From positions 79,095 to 143,094 of the forward strand of contig NZ_PIGG01000068.1 in assembly GCF_002924445.1 (NCBI RefSeq): DNA of 64,000 bases. The letters are read 5' to 3'. This stretch comes from Minwuia thermotolerans (lineage in GTDB: Bacteria > Pseudomonadota > Alphaproteobacteria > Minwuiales > Minwuiaceae). Both the position numbers and the translations under genes were made by a program. Position 1 is the stretch's first letter. Each line of letters opens with the position of its first letter. The notes beneath the pieces were generated by a model that was not told the origin of the DNA, made no database searches, and saw only the letters and a program-made list of their open reading frames with translations. Positions 17,444-27,531 of the stretch are shown here, one piece after another.

Positions 17444-18847
17444 TTGAACTATGTGAGCACGCGGGGCGAAGCCCCCGATCTGAATTTCGAGGATGTCCTG
17501 CTGACGGGCCTGGCGCGGGACGGCGGTCTCTACGTGCCCCAATCCGCGCCGGCGCTGAGCACGGACGGGCTGGCCGGCCTGGACTACGCGGGCCTCGCGG
17601 CGGCGGTGCTGGCGCCCTTCGTCGACGACGCCATGCCGCGCGGCGATCTCGAACGCCTGACGCGCGACACCTATGGCGTCTTCGATCACGCGGCGATCGC
17701 GCCGCTGAAGCAGATCGGCCCCAATGACTGGCTGATGGAGCTGTTCCACGGGCCGACGCTGGCGTTCAAGGATTTCGCCCTGCAGGCGCTGGGCCGGCTG
17801 TTCGACCATGCCCTGAAGCGCCGCGGCGAGCGCGTCACCATCCTCGGCGCAACCTCCGGCGATACCGGCTCGGCGGCGATCGAGGGCTGCCGCGGCCGCG
17901 ACGCCGTCGACATCTTCATCCTGTTCCCGAAGGGGCGGGTGTCCGACGTGCAGCGCCGGCAGATGACGACCGTCGAGGACGCGAACGTTCACGCCATCGC
18001 TGTCGACGGCGACTTCGACGACTGCCAGGCCCTGGTCAAGGCGGCCTTCGGCGATCTCGCCTTCCGCGACCGCATGAACCTCTCGGCGGTGAACTCGATC
18101 AACTGGGCCCGCGTCGCCGCGCAGGTCGTCTACTACGTCCACGGCGTCATGGCGCTGGGGGCGGGGCGGCGGCCCGTCGCGTTCTCGGTGCCGTCAGGCA
18201 ATTTCGGCAACGTCTTCGCCGGCCATATCGCCCGGCGCATGGGTCTGCCGGTGGACCGCCTGGTCGTGGGCGCGAACGTCAACGACATCCTGCATCGTTT
18301 CTTCGAGACCGGCGCCTATCGCCGGCAGGGCGTGGTTCCGACGATGAGCCCGTCCATGGACATCCAGGTCGCTTCCAATTTCGAGCGGCTGCTCTACGAG
18401 ATCACCGGCCGCGACGGGATCCGCGTCCGCGCCATGATGGACAGCCTGAGGCAGTCGGGCGGCTTCGAGATTCCGCCCGCGGCCCTGGCGCAGGTGCAGG
18501 CGGGCTTCGCCTCCGCCCGCATCGACGAGGAGGAGACACTGGCCGAGATGCGGCGCATGCACGCCGAGACCGGCGAGGTCCTCGACCCGCACACCGCCGT
18601 AGGCACCGCGGCAGCACGCAAGGCCCGCGCCGCCGGGGACGTGCCTGCAGAGACGCCGCTGATCAGCCTGGCGACCGCGCATCCGGCGAAGTTCCCCGAC
18701 GCCGTCGAGCGCGCCGTCGGCTTCCGGCCGGCCCTGCCGGAGCGGCTCGGTGACCTGATGGAGCGGCCCGAGCGGGCCGCCGATCTGCCCAACGATCTGG
18801 CCGCATTGCAGAAGTTCATCGGCGAGCGGGCGCGGATCGCCGCATGA
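17444..18847 (+). CDS. thrC: Threonine synthase
   Basis: A 467-residue PLP enzyme converting O-phosphohomoserine to threonine. It shows the N-terminal STRGEAPDLNFEDVLLTGLARDGGLYVP, the PLP lysine in GPTLAFKDFALQ, and GATSGDTGSAAIEGCRGRDAVDIFILFPKGRVS. The start is TTG at 17444: the codons that follow read N-Y-V-S-T-R-G-E-A-P, the universal ThrC N-terminus, and no ATG or GTG fits better. The stop overlaps the M16 peptidase start by 4 nt, an arrangement often seen in alphaproteobacteria. Confidence 0.95.
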   Translation: MNYVSTRGEAPDLNFEDVLLTGLARDGGLYVPQSAPALSTDGLAGLDYAGLAAAVLAPFVDDAMPRGDLERLTRDTYGVFDHAAIAPLKQIGPNDWLMELFHGPTLAFKDFALQALGRLFDHALKRRGERVTILGATSGDTGSAAIEGCRGRDAVDIFILFPKGRVSDVQRRQMTTVEDANVHAIAVDGDFDDCQALVKAAFGDLAFRDRMNLSAVNSINWARVAAQVVYYVHGVMALGAGRRPVAFSVPSGNFGNVFAGHIARRMGLPVDRLVVGANVNDILHRFFETGAYRRQGVVPTMSPSMDIQVASNFERLLYEITGRDGIRVRAMMDSLRQSGGFEIPPAALAQVQAGFASARIDEEETLAEMRRMHAETGEVLDPHTAVGTAAARKARAAGDVPAETPLISLATAHPAKFPDAVERAVGFRPALPERLGDLMERPERAADLPNDLAALQKFIGERARIAA

Positions 18848-20106
18848 CCGAAGAGACGATGCACACGCTTTCGAACGGGCTGCGCGTCGCCGTCGCGCCC
18901 ATGCCGCATGTCGAGACCACGTCCGTCGGCGTCTGGGTCGATATCGGCGCCCGCCACGAGCGCGAGGAGGAGAACGGCCTCGCCCACATGCTGGAACACA
19001 TGGCCTTCAAGGGTACGGCCCGGCGCTCGGCGCTGCAGATCGCCGAGGAGATCGAGGGCGCGGGCGGCTACATCAACGCCTATACCAGCCGGGAACAGAC
19101 CGCCTATTACGCCCGGGTGCTGAAGGACGACCTGGAACTCGCGGTCGATCTGATCGCCGACATCGTGCTGGCTTCCACCTTCCCCGAGGACGAACTCCGC
19201 CGCGAGCGCGACGTGATCCGCCAGGAGATCGCACAGGTCAACGATACGCCCGACGACGTGATCTTCGACAACCTGCAGGCGGCCGCCTTTCCCGGCCAGG
19301 CCGTGGGCCGTTCCATCCTGGGCCGGCCCGAGCGCGTCGGCGCGTTCCGCCGCGATGAACTGCAGACATTCATGGACCGGGGCTACGATGCCTCCCGCCT
19401 GGTGGTCGCCGCCGCGGGCGCGGTCGATCCCGACGATTTCCTCAAACTGGCCGAGGCGCGCTTCGGGCATGTGCCGGCCCGGGCGATGGCACCGCCGGAG
19501 CCCGCCCGCTGGCACGGCGGCTCGGTGATCGACGAGCGCAGGATCGAGCAGGTCCATCTGGCGCTCGGCATCGACGGCGTGGACTATCACGACGCCGACT
19601 TCACGGCCGTGCAGGTGATGTCGAATCTGCTGGGCGGGGGCATGTCCTCGCGTCTCTTCCAGGAGGTGCGTGAACGCCGCGGCCTCGCCTATTCGGTGTT
19701 CAGTTTCGCAGGTTCCATGGTCGACGGCGGCATGATCGGCGTCTACGCCGCCACCGATCCCGAGCAACTCGGCGAGCTGGTGCCGGTGCTGGCCGAGGAG
19801 ATCCGCCGCGTGGCCCACGACGCCGCCGAGGAGGAAACCGCCCGGTCCCGCGCTCAGATCAAGGCCGGCATGGTGATGTCGCTGGAAAGCTCGGCGGCGC
19901 GGCTGGAGCAACTCGCCCGCCAGGTGCTGATCTATGGCGCGCCGCAGGACGTCGGCGATTGGCTGGCCCGCGTCGATGCGGTCGACGCCGCCACCGTGCG
20001 CCGTGTGGCGCACCGCCTGTTCGAGCATGCGCCCGATCCGGCGGTCGCGGCCATCGGCCCGGCCCGGCCGGAAGACCATGACCGGCTCAGGGCGCGGTTC
20101 CGGTAG
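18844..20106 (+). CDS. M16 family zinc metallopeptidase (mitochondrial processing peptidase-like)
   Basis: A 420-residue M16B peptidase. The inverted zinc motif HxxEH is in NGLAHMLEHMAFKGT, with the distal Glu in the ELAVDLIADIVLAS helix region. The second half carries LLGGGMSSRLFQEVRERRGLAYSVFSF, the substrate-binding R/Y segment typical of the family. It is the bacterial relative of the beta subunit of mitochondrial processing peptidase and probably degrades peptides in the cytoplasm or periplasm. No signal peptide is visible. It is coupled to thrC through an ATGA overlap. Confidence 0.92.
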   Translation: MTEETMHTLSNGLRVAVAPMPHVETTSVGVWVDIGARHEREEENGLAHMLEHMAFKGTARRSALQIAEEIEGAGGYINAYTSREQTAYYARVLKDDLELAVDLIADIVLASTFPEDELRRERDVIRQEIAQVNDTPDDVIFDNLQAAAFPGQAVGRSILGRPERVGAFRRDELQTFMDRGYDASRLVVAAAGAVDPDDFLKLAEARFGHVPARAMAPPEPARWHGGSVIDERRIEQVHLALGIDGVDYHDADFTAVQVMSNLLGGGMSSRLFQEVRERRGLAYSVFSFAGSMVDGGMIGVYAATDPEQLGELVPVLAEEIRRVAHDAAEEETARSRAQIKAGMVMSLESSAARLEQLARQVLIYGAPQDVGDWLARVDAVDAATVRRVAHRLFEHAPDPAVAAIGPARPEDHDRLRARFR

Positions 20107-20177
20107 ACCCGCATTGCAGGTTCAGTCCGCACCGTTTGTGGTACGATACCGCACTTGACGGAGGAGGCGGCGGACCG

Positions 20178-20768
20178 ATGTTCGCGGGCATGTCGAGCGA
20201 GGACGCGCGACCGGTCCTGAAGGGGCCGCGTATCTACATGCGGCCGCCCATAGCGAACGACTGGCGCATGTGGGCCGAGGTCCGCGCCGAGAGCCGCGCG
20301 TTCCTGGAGCCGTGGGAACCGACATGGCCCGCCGACGCGCTCTCGCGTCTCAGCTTCCGCCGCCGCGTCCGGCTCTATCAGCGCGATGCGCGGGCCGATC
20401 AGGCCTATGCCTTCTTCATCTTTTCCCTGGACGACGACCAGCTTCTGGGCGGGTTGACGCTGTCGAACGTGCGCCGTGGCGTTACCCAGTCGGCCTCCGC
20501 CGGCTACTGGATGGGCCGGCGCTTCGCTCGCCGGGGCTATATGGCCGCGGCGCTCACGCTTGTCGTCGACTGGGCCTTCGGCGAGATGGGGCTTCACCGC
20601 GTCGAGGCGGCCTGCCTGCCCGAGAACGAGCCGAGCAGCGACCTGCTGCGCAAGTGCGGATTCTCCGAGGAAGGCTATGCGCGGCAGTATCTCAGGATCG
20701 ACGGCCGCTGGCGCGACCACCTGCTGTTCGCGATCCTGGAAGGCGATCCCCGGCCGGACTTCAGTTGA
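20178..20768 (+). CDS. GNAT N-acetyltransferase, RimJ/RimL-like
   Basis: A 196-residue acetyltransferase. The N-terminal LKGPRIYMRPPIANDWRMWAEVRAESRAFLEPWEP and the acetyl-CoA site SAGYWMGRRFARRGYMAAALTLVVDWAF, followed by HRVEAACLPENEPSSDLLRKCGF, are the RimJ-type pattern. It would acetylate a protein N-terminus, perhaps ribosomal protein S5, or a small amine. The ATG at 20178 has GAGGAGG about 10 nt upstream. It is separated from the M16 gene by about 70 nt. Confidence 0.85.
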   Translation: MFAGMSSEDARPVLKGPRIYMRPPIANDWRMWAEVRAESRAFLEPWEPTWPADALSRLSFRRRVRLYQRDARADQAYAFFIFSLDDDQLLGGLTLSNVRRGVTQSASAGYWMGRRFARRGYMAAALTLVVDWAFGEMGLHRVEAACLPENEPSSDLLRKCGFSEEGYARQYLRIDGRWRDHLLFAILEGDPRPDFS

Positions 20769-20798
20769 TCGTTTTTCGAAGTGATTGGATCGCCTGGC

Positions 20799-20865
20799 GT
20801 CCTGGGGTTTGACCCCAGGACCCAGTTCGTTTGTCATTCTGGGCCCTTGGATCGAGTCCAAGGGC
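20799..20865. repeat. Two-hairpin intergenic repeat, copy 2
   Basis: Hairpin one is GTCCTGGGG-TTTGA-CCCCAGGAC (20799-20821). Hairpin two is built on GCCCTTGGA and TCCAAGGGC with loop TCGAG (20843-20865). The stems differ in sequence from copy 1 but keep compensating pairs and the same loops. It again sits between convergent genes. Confidence 0.8.
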
Positions 20866-20904
20866 GACAGCGTCGAGTGGATGAACCCGCCCCGCTTTCG
20901 CGGG

Positions 20905-21114
20905 TCAGTCGTCCATCCGGAAGCCGACCTTCACCACCACCTGATAGTGCGCGATCTTGCCGTTCTCGACATGGCCGCGGGTTTCCGCGACCTCGAACCA
21001 GTCGACATGGCGCAGCGTTTCATTGGCGCGGGCGACGGCGCCCTGGATGGCGTCCTCGACGCTCCTGGTGGACGATCCGACGACCTCGATCCGGCGATAG
21101 ACTGCGTCGCTCAT
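20905..21114 (-). CDS. Dodecin family flavin-binding protein
   Basis: A 69-residue protein reading MSDAVYRRIEVVGSS... with VEDAIQGAVARANETLRHVDWFEVAETRGHV and the C-terminal HYQVVVKVGF. This is the complete dodecin fold: a three-strand sheet wrapped round one helix that assembles as a dodecamer. The Trp in DWFEV is the residue that stacks on flavin in bacterial dodecins, so it probably stores FMN or riboflavin. The start at 21114 is the only sensible ATG. Confidence 0.92.
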   Translation of the reverse strand: MSDAVYRRIEVVGSSTRSVEDAIQGAVARANETLRHVDWFEVAETRGHVENGKIAHYQVVVKVGFRMDD

Positions 21115-21205
21115 TGGACTACTCCCTTGTTCTTGTCGATACACCGTGCGTGCGTGGCGGCTTGATCCGACAGGTGGGGTCCGGGAGCGATGTGGTTGAT
21201 GCGAC

Positions 21206-21772
21206 TTATCCGCGCCGGGCGAAATGCAGGCGGGCGCGGCCGTAGATGCGCTCGTCGAGCTTCTCGAAACCGCCGGGCAATGCCAGCTCCTCGCGCCGGT
21301 CCGTCTCGATGACCGCCAGCGCGGCTTCCGCCAGCCAGCAGCCGTCCTGCAACGCCGCGAGCGCCCTTTCCGCCAGACCTTCGCCATAGGGCGGGTCCAT
21401 CAGCACCAGGCCGAACGTCCCGCGCGCCCGGCCGGGCCGGGTGGCGTCGGCCTCCAGCACGCGGGTTGCGGCGCTGGCGCCGGCGCGGGCGATGTTGGCT
21501 CGCAGGATTTTCAGCGCCGCGGGCGCCTTTTCCATGAAGGCGACGCTGGCCGCGCCGCGCGAAAGCGCCTCCAGGCCCAGCGCGCCGGTGCCGGCGAAGA
21601 CGTCGAGCACGTCCATCCCGGCCGGAGCGGGGCCGTCATCGCCCGCATAGGCGGGGTTGTGCGCCAGGATGTTGAACAGTCCCTCCCGGCTGCGGTCGGA
21701 GGTCGGACGGATGCCGCCGGCATGCACCTCCGCCAGTGTCAGCCCGCGGAAACTACCGCCGACGATCCGCAT
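21206..21772 (-). CDS. rsmD: 16S rRNA (guanine(966)-N(2))-methyltransferase RsmD
   Basis: A 188-residue class I methyltransferase that modifies G966 of 16S rRNA. The N-terminus MRIVGGSFRGLTL...IRPTSDRSREGLFNIL, the SAM loop VLDVFAGTGALGLEALSRGA and the catalytic VLMDPPYGEG are diagnostic. The ATG at 21772 gives the family start and lies inside the 3' end of the upstream pseudouridine synthase gene. The genes overlap by 20 nt and are probably an operon. Confidence 0.95.
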   Translation of the reverse strand: MRIVGGSFRGLTLAEVHAGGIRPTSDRSREGLFNILAHNPAYAGDDGPAPAGMDVLDVFAGTGALGLEALSRGAASVAFMEKAPAALKILRANIARAGASAATRVLEADATRPGRARGTFGLVLMDPPYGEGLAERALAALQDGCWLAEAALAVIETDRREELALPGGFEKLDERIYGRARLHFARRG

Positions 21773-22511
21773 CCCGCGTCCTCGGTATGTCGACCAGACC
21801 GCGCGCGGCCCGGCGCAGTTCGTTGCCCGGCACCTCGACCACCTGGCCGCTCCCCAGTTCGCCCAGACGGAAGGGGCCATAGGCGGTGCGTATCAGCCGG
21901 TTCACCGTCAGGCCTACGGCGTCCAGCGCGCGGCGGACTTCCCGGTTGCGGCCTTCGTTGAGGGAGACCGTGAGCCACGTGTTGCGTCCGCCGCTGCGCT
22001 CCGCCGTGACCTCGATGGTGCCGAACTTCTCGCCGTCGACGGTGATGCCCCGTTTCAGGTCTTCCAGCAGTTCCGGTTTCACCGCGCCGTAGGCGCGCAC
22101 CCGGTAGGTGCGCGTCCAGGCATTGCCGGGCAGTTCCAGACCGCGCTTCAGGCCGCCGTCATTGGTGAGCAGCAGCAGCCCCTCCGAATTCAGGTCCAGC
22201 CGGCCCACCGGCACCACCCGGGGCAGGCGTTTCGGAAGGTGATCGTAGATCGTGGCCCGTCCCAGGTCGTCGCGCGCCGTCGTCAGCAGGCCCGCGGGCT
22301 TGTGATAACGCCAGAGACGAATCGAATCGGGTTCGCCGACCGCCTTGCCGTCGACCTCGATCGTGTCGTCCGGGCCCACATTGACCGCGGGCGACTTCAG
22401 CACCTGGCCATTCAGTTTCACCCGGCCTGCTTCGATCATGCGCTCGGCCTCCCGGCGGCTGGCGATGCCCGCCCGGGCCAGACGCTTGGCGATCCGCTCC
22501 TTGTCATCCAT
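21753..22511 (-). CDS. RluB/RsuA-family pseudouridine synthase
   Basis: A 252-residue protein. Residues 1-60 form an S4 RNA-binding domain (ERIAKRLARAGIASRREAERMIEAGRVKLNGQ). The catalytic domain has the Asp-containing GRLDLNSEGLLLLTNDG and the C-terminal EGRNREVRRALDAVGL. It converts a uridine in rRNA to pseudouridine and most resembles 23S rRNA enzymes of the RluB type. The start at 22511 (MDDKERIAKRL) is chosen over an upstream ATG at 22574 that lacks family sequence. It is upstream of and overlaps rsmD. Confidence 0.9.
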   Translation of the reverse strand: MDDKERIAKRLARAGIASRREAERMIEAGRVKLNGQVLKSPAVNVGPDDTIEVDGKAVGEPDSIRLWRYHKPAGLLTTARDDLGRATIYDHLPKRLPRVVPVGRLDLNSEGLLLLTNDGGLKRGLELPGNAWTRTYRVRAYGAVKPELLEDLKRGITVDGEKFGTIEVTAERSGGRNTWLTVSLNEGRNREVRRALDAVGLTVNRLIRTAYGPFRLGELGSGQVVEVPGNELRRAARGLVDIPRTRDADRRR

Positions 22512-22729
22512 GGGCCGGACCCTATGTCCGAACGGGCGCACTTCCCAGCGGCAATTTGCCCGGACCGGCGCCATGCGGGACGCGCACGGCCGTTTGTTGA
22601 CCGCAACCGTTGCCGCACGAACCCCATAGCCTTATGTTTGCGGTCCGGGCCGAGCCACGACATGTTCGGTGCCGCTAATCGCGTCGGGGAGGACGCGAGT
22701 GATCATCAGGAACCAGGCAGACAGTCTTC

Positions 22730-24610
22730 ATGTCCAATACGGCAGAGATCATCGAGCCGCGCGGCGGTAAGCGCGAGGTACTGGAATCGGTCGTCGTGCG
22801 TTTCGCCGGCGACTCCGGTGACGGCATGCAGCTCACAGGCTCGCAGTTCACCCATTCGACGGCACTGACGGGCAACGACCTTGCGACGTTTCCGGATTTT
22901 CCGGCAGAGATTCGCGCTCCGGCCGGCACCACCTTCGGCGTCTCGGCATTCCAGATCAATTTCGGCGGCCGGGAGATCCTGACAGCCGGCGACCAGCCCG
23001 ACGTGCTGGTGGCGATGAACCCGGCGGCGCTGAAGGTGAACCTGGACGGCCTGCGCGATGGCGGGCTGGTCATCGTCGACGCCGGCACCTTCAAGGACCG
23101 CGACCTGCGCAAGGCCGGTTATGACAGCAATCCGCTGGAAGACGGTTCCCTCGACGGCTACGAGGTCATCGAGATCGACGTCTCACGGCTGGTGCTGGAG
23201 GCGGTGAAGGAATTCGGTCTGGGCAACAAGGACGGCCTGCGCTGCAAGAACATGTGGCTGCTGGGGCTGATCTACTGGCTCTACGGCCGCGACCGCCAGC
23301 CGTCGATCGACTGGCTCGAGGACAAGTTCAAGTCCAAGCCCGAGACCGCGGCGGCCAACATCGCCGCGCTCAACGCCGGGCACGCCTATGGCGAGACCGT
23401 GGAACTGCCGGGCGAGATCCTGGGCTATCAGGTGCCCCAGGCGAAGATCGAGCCGGGCCGGTACCGCAACGTCGCCGGCGCCGAGGCGCTGGCCTGGGGC
23501 CTGGTCGCCGGCGCGCAGCTCGCCGAACTGCCGATGTTCTTCGGCTCCTATCCGATCACGCCGGCGTCGTCGCTGCTGCACACGCTCTCGCGGCTGAAGC
23601 AGTTCGGCATCACCACCTTCCAGGCGGAGGACGAGATCGCGGCCGTCTGTTCGGCCATCGGCGCCTCCTATGCCGGACAGCTCGGCATCACCTCCAGCTC
23701 CGGGCCCGGCATCGCGCTGAAGACCGAAGCCATCGGCCTCGCCATCATGGTCGAACTGCCGCTGGTCGTCGTGAACTCGCAGCGCGCGGGCCCCTCGACC
23801 GGCATGCCGACCAAGACCGAGCAGTCCGATCTCTATCAGGCCGTCTACGGCCGCAACGCCGACAGTCCGCTGGTGGTGGTGGCGGCGCACGGCCCGGGCG
23901 ACTGTTTCGACGCCGCGATCGAGGCCTGCCGGCTGGCGGTGAAGTTCATGACACCCGTCATGCTGCTGACCGACGGCTACATCGCCAACGCGGCCGAACC
24001 CTGGCAGATTCCGGACTTCTCCACCTACGAGAAGTTTCCGGTGAAGTTCCACGAGAAGGCCGAAGGCTTTTCGCCCTATCTGCGCGACAAGGAGACCCTG
24101 GCGCGCGCCTGGGCCGTGCCCGGGACGCCCGAGCTGATGCACCGCATCGGCGGCATCGAGAAGGACTACGATTCGGGCCACATCTCCTACGATGCGATGA
24201 ACCATCAGCGCATGACCGACGTGCGCCACGACAAGATCGCCCGTGTCGCCGACTTCATTCCCGAACAGGCGCTGGAGCAGGGCGAGGCGGACGACGATCT
24301 GGTGATCATCGGTTGGGGTTCGACCTTCGGGGCCATCTCCCGCGCGGTCAGCAACATGCGCGAACAGGGCTACAAGGTGGCGCACGCCCATCTGCGCCAC
24401 ATCTGGCCGTTGCCGCGCAATCTGGGCGACCTGCTGCGCGGTTTCGACAAGGTCATCTGTCCCGAACTGAACACCGGGCAGCTCTCCACCGTGCTGCGCG
24501 CCGAGTACGTGCTCGACGTGGAGCCTCTGACCAAGGTGCAGGGCCAGCCCTTCAAGATCCGCGAGATCGAAGCCGCCATCCGCCGCGCGCTCGATGGCGA
24601 AGGAGCGTAA
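22730..24610 (+). CDS. korA: 2-oxoacid (2-oxoglutarate):ferredoxin oxidoreductase, alpha subunit with fused gamma domain
   Basis: A 626-residue subunit. Residues about 20-200 form the gamma domain (VVVRFAGDSGDGMQLTGSQF, VLVAMNPAALKVNL). The alpha domain follows, with FFGSYPITPASSLLH, TFQAEDEIAAVCSAIGASYAG and ITSSSGPGIALKTEAIGLA. With the beta subunit it oxidatively decarboxylates a 2-oxoacid to acyl-CoA using ferredoxin, or runs reductively. The 2-oxoglutarate preference is inferred from overall similarity to KorA. The ATG at 22730 follows a GC-rich leader of about 200 bp. The beta-subunit gene starts right after its stop. Confidence 0.92.
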   Translation: MSNTAEIIEPRGGKREVLESVVVRFAGDSGDGMQLTGSQFTHSTALTGNDLATFPDFPAEIRAPAGTTFGVSAFQINFGGREILTAGDQPDVLVAMNPAALKVNLDGLRDGGLVIVDAGTFKDRDLRKAGYDSNPLEDGSLDGYEVIEIDVSRLVLEAVKEFGLGNKDGLRCKNMWLLGLIYWLYGRDRQPSIDWLEDKFKSKPETAAANIAALNAGHAYGETVELPGEILGYQVPQAKIEPGRYRNVAGAEALAWGLVAGAQLAELPMFFGSYPITPASSLLHTLSRLKQFGITTFQAEDEIAAVCSAIGASYAGQLGITSSSGPGIALKTEAIGLAIMVELPLVVVNSQRAGPSTGMPTKTEQSDLYQAVYGRNADSPLVVVAAHGPGDCFDAAIEACRLAVKFMTPVMLLTDGYIANAAEPWQIPDFSTYEKFPVKFHEKAEGFSPYLRDKETLARAWAVPGTPELMHRIGGIEKDYDSGHISYDAMNHQRMTDVRHDKIARVADFIPEQALEQGEADDDLVIIGWGSTFGAISRAVSNMREQGYKVAHAHLRHIWPLPRNLGDLLRGFDKVICPELNTGQLSTVLRAEYVLDVEPLTKVQGQPFKIREIEAAIRRALDGEGA

Positions 24611-24614
24611 GAAG

Positions 24615-25637
24615 ATGAACGAGCAGACAGCCATCAAGCTAACGCCCAAGGACTTCGCGACCGACCAGGAAGTGCGCTGGTGTCCGGGCTGCGGCGACTA
24701 CGCCATCCTCAAGGGCGTCCAGAAGGCGCTGGCCGACATCGGCACGCCGCGGGAGAAGACCGTCTTCGTCTCCGGGATCGGCTGCGCCGCGCGCTTCCCC
24801 TATTACATCGAGACCTACGGCTTCCACACCATCCACGGCCGCGCGCCGGCCTTCGCGACGGGCATCAAGCTGTCCAATCCGGAACTGGACGTCTGGATCG
24901 TCTCCGGTGACGGCGACGCGCTCTCGATCGGCGGCAATCACGTCATGCACATGCTCAGGCGGAACGTCGACGTGAACTTCCTGCTGTTCAACAACGAGAT
25001 CTACGGCCTGACCAAGGGGCAGGCCTCGCCGACCTCGCGGCTGGGCACCCGCTCGCCCTCGACGCCGGCGGGTTCCATCGACGCGCCGCTGTCAGCCTGC
25101 GTCATGGCGCTGGGCGTCGGCGCGCGCTTCGTCGCCCGCGGTATCGACCGCGGCCAGAAGGAGCTGCCCGGCATCCTGCAGCAGGCCCATGCCCACAAGG
25201 GCACGTCCTTCGTGGAGATCCTGCAGAACTGCATCGTCTACAACGACGAGGTCTTCGGCGACATCACCGACAAGGCGATTGCCGGCGACGCCCAGATCCA
25301 TGTCCGCCACGGCGAACCGCTGCTGTTCGGCAAGGACAACGACAAGGGCCTGCGCCTCGATCCGAAGACGCTGAAGCTCTCCGTCGCGGAGCTCGGCAAG
25401 GACGGCGTCACCGAGGACGACATCCTGGTGCACGACCAGACCAACCACATGCTGGCGCAGATGCTGGCGGCGATGGACCGCCCGGACTTCCCCGTGGCCA
25501 TCGGCGTGCTCTACGACAATCCGGCCGACAAGACCTACGACGCCGCGGTGAGCGAGCAGCTCCAGGTGGCGAAATCCTCGGCGAAGATCAACTCGATCGA
25601 GGAACTGCTGAACTCCGGTTCCACCTGGACGGTCTGA
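24615..25637 (+). CDS. korB: 2-oxoacid (2-oxoglutarate):ferredoxin oxidoreductase, beta subunit
   Basis: A 340-residue TPP-binding subunit with WCPGCGDYAIL, GIGCAARFPYYIETYGFHTIHGRAPAFATGIK and the Mg-TPP motif WIVSGDGDALSIGGNH ending in LLFNNEIYGLTKGQ. Cysteines in CPGC and GCAAR are expected ligands of its 4Fe-4S cluster. The start at 24615 has AAGGAG about 10 nt upstream. The in-frame ATG at 24594 lies inside korA and is less likely. The stop overlaps the thioesterase start (TGATG). Confidence 0.93.
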   Translation: MNEQTAIKLTPKDFATDQEVRWCPGCGDYAILKGVQKALADIGTPREKTVFVSGIGCAARFPYYIETYGFHTIHGRAPAFATGIKLSNPELDVWIVSGDGDALSIGGNHVMHMLRRNVDVNFLLFNNEIYGLTKGQASPTSRLGTRSPSTPAGSIDAPLSACVMALGVGARFVARGIDRGQKELPGILQQAHAHKGTSFVEILQNCIVYNDEVFGDITDKAIAGDAQIHVRHGEPLLFGKDNDKGLRLDPKTLKLSVAELGKDGVTEDDILVHDQTNHMLAQMLAAMDRPDFPVAIGVLYDNPADKTYDAAVSEQLQVAKSSAKINSIEELLNSGSTWTV

Positions 25638-26071
25638 TGAACCGTCCCGAGGGGTTGCCGGACCTGACCGACCGGGCCGGCTATCCGCACTGGATGACCG
25701 ACCGGATCCGGTTCTCGGACACCGACATGGCCAACCACGTCAACAATGTGGCCTATGCGGCCTATGCCGAGACCGGCCGGCTGGACCTGATGCGCCGGCA
25801 TATCCATCCGCTCTGCGGGCCGGGCGAGCGCTTCATCGCGGCCTCGGTGACGGTGAACTTCCTGCGCGAGACGCACTATCCCGGCGAGGTCGAGATCGGC
25901 ACCCGCATCGCGCGGATCGGCCGGACCTCGATGACCGTGGGCCAGGGCATCTTCAAGGACGGCGTCTGCGTCGCCACGGCGACCGGCACGGTTGTCTTTC
26001 TCGATGCCAACGGGCCGATCCCGCTCAACGACACCATTCTCGCCGAAGCCCGGAAGTGGACCGGCGGCTGA
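25637..26071 (+). CDS. 4HBT/hotdog acyl-CoA thioesterase
   Basis: A 144-residue single hotdog domain. The active-site motif is IRFSDTDMANHVNNVAYAAYAETGRLD, with the catalytic Asp and the following NHVNN segment. VTVNFLRETHYPGEVEIGTRIARIGRTS completes the fold. It would hydrolyse an acyl-CoA, acting in the cytoplasm. It overlaps the korB stop by 1 nt, so it is co-translated with the oxidoreductase and may act on the acyl-CoA made there; that link is an inference. Confidence 0.85.
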   Translation: MNRPEGLPDLTDRAGYPHWMTDRIRFSDTDMANHVNNVAYAAYAETGRLDLMRRHIHPLCGPGERFIAASVTVNFLRETHYPGEVEIGTRIARIGRTSMTVGQGIFKDGVCVATATGTVVFLDANGPIPLNDTILAEARKWTGG

Positions 26072-26102
26072 GCGTCAGAAACGTGCCCGCCCCTCATTGC
26101 CC

Positions 26103-26168
26103 GCGCCGGGACCTGATCCCGGCGCCGAGCGAACCGAAGAACTGGGTCCCGGGGTCAAGTCCCGGGAC
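26103..26168. repeat. Two-hairpin intergenic repeat, copy 3
   Basis: Hairpin one is GCGCCGGGA-CCTGA-TCCCGGCGC (26103-26125). Hairpin two is GTCCCGGG (26146-26153) against CCCGGGAC (26161-26168). Layout, spacing and position between convergent genes match copies 1 and 2. Confidence 0.78.
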
Positions 26169-26213
26169 GCCGAAGTGATTCCATTACTTCCCGGTTCCCT
26201 CAAGCACGGGAAA

Positions 26214-27419
<1,206 letters not shown>

Positions 27420-27531
27420 GACGGCGTCTCCCGGGTGTTGTTCTGTGAGGGCAATGTTGCCCATTCCTGCGGTGTCTTCAAGGCAAACGGTTTACCGCCA
27501 CGTAAGGTCGAACGCGTATTTTCTGCCGGCG

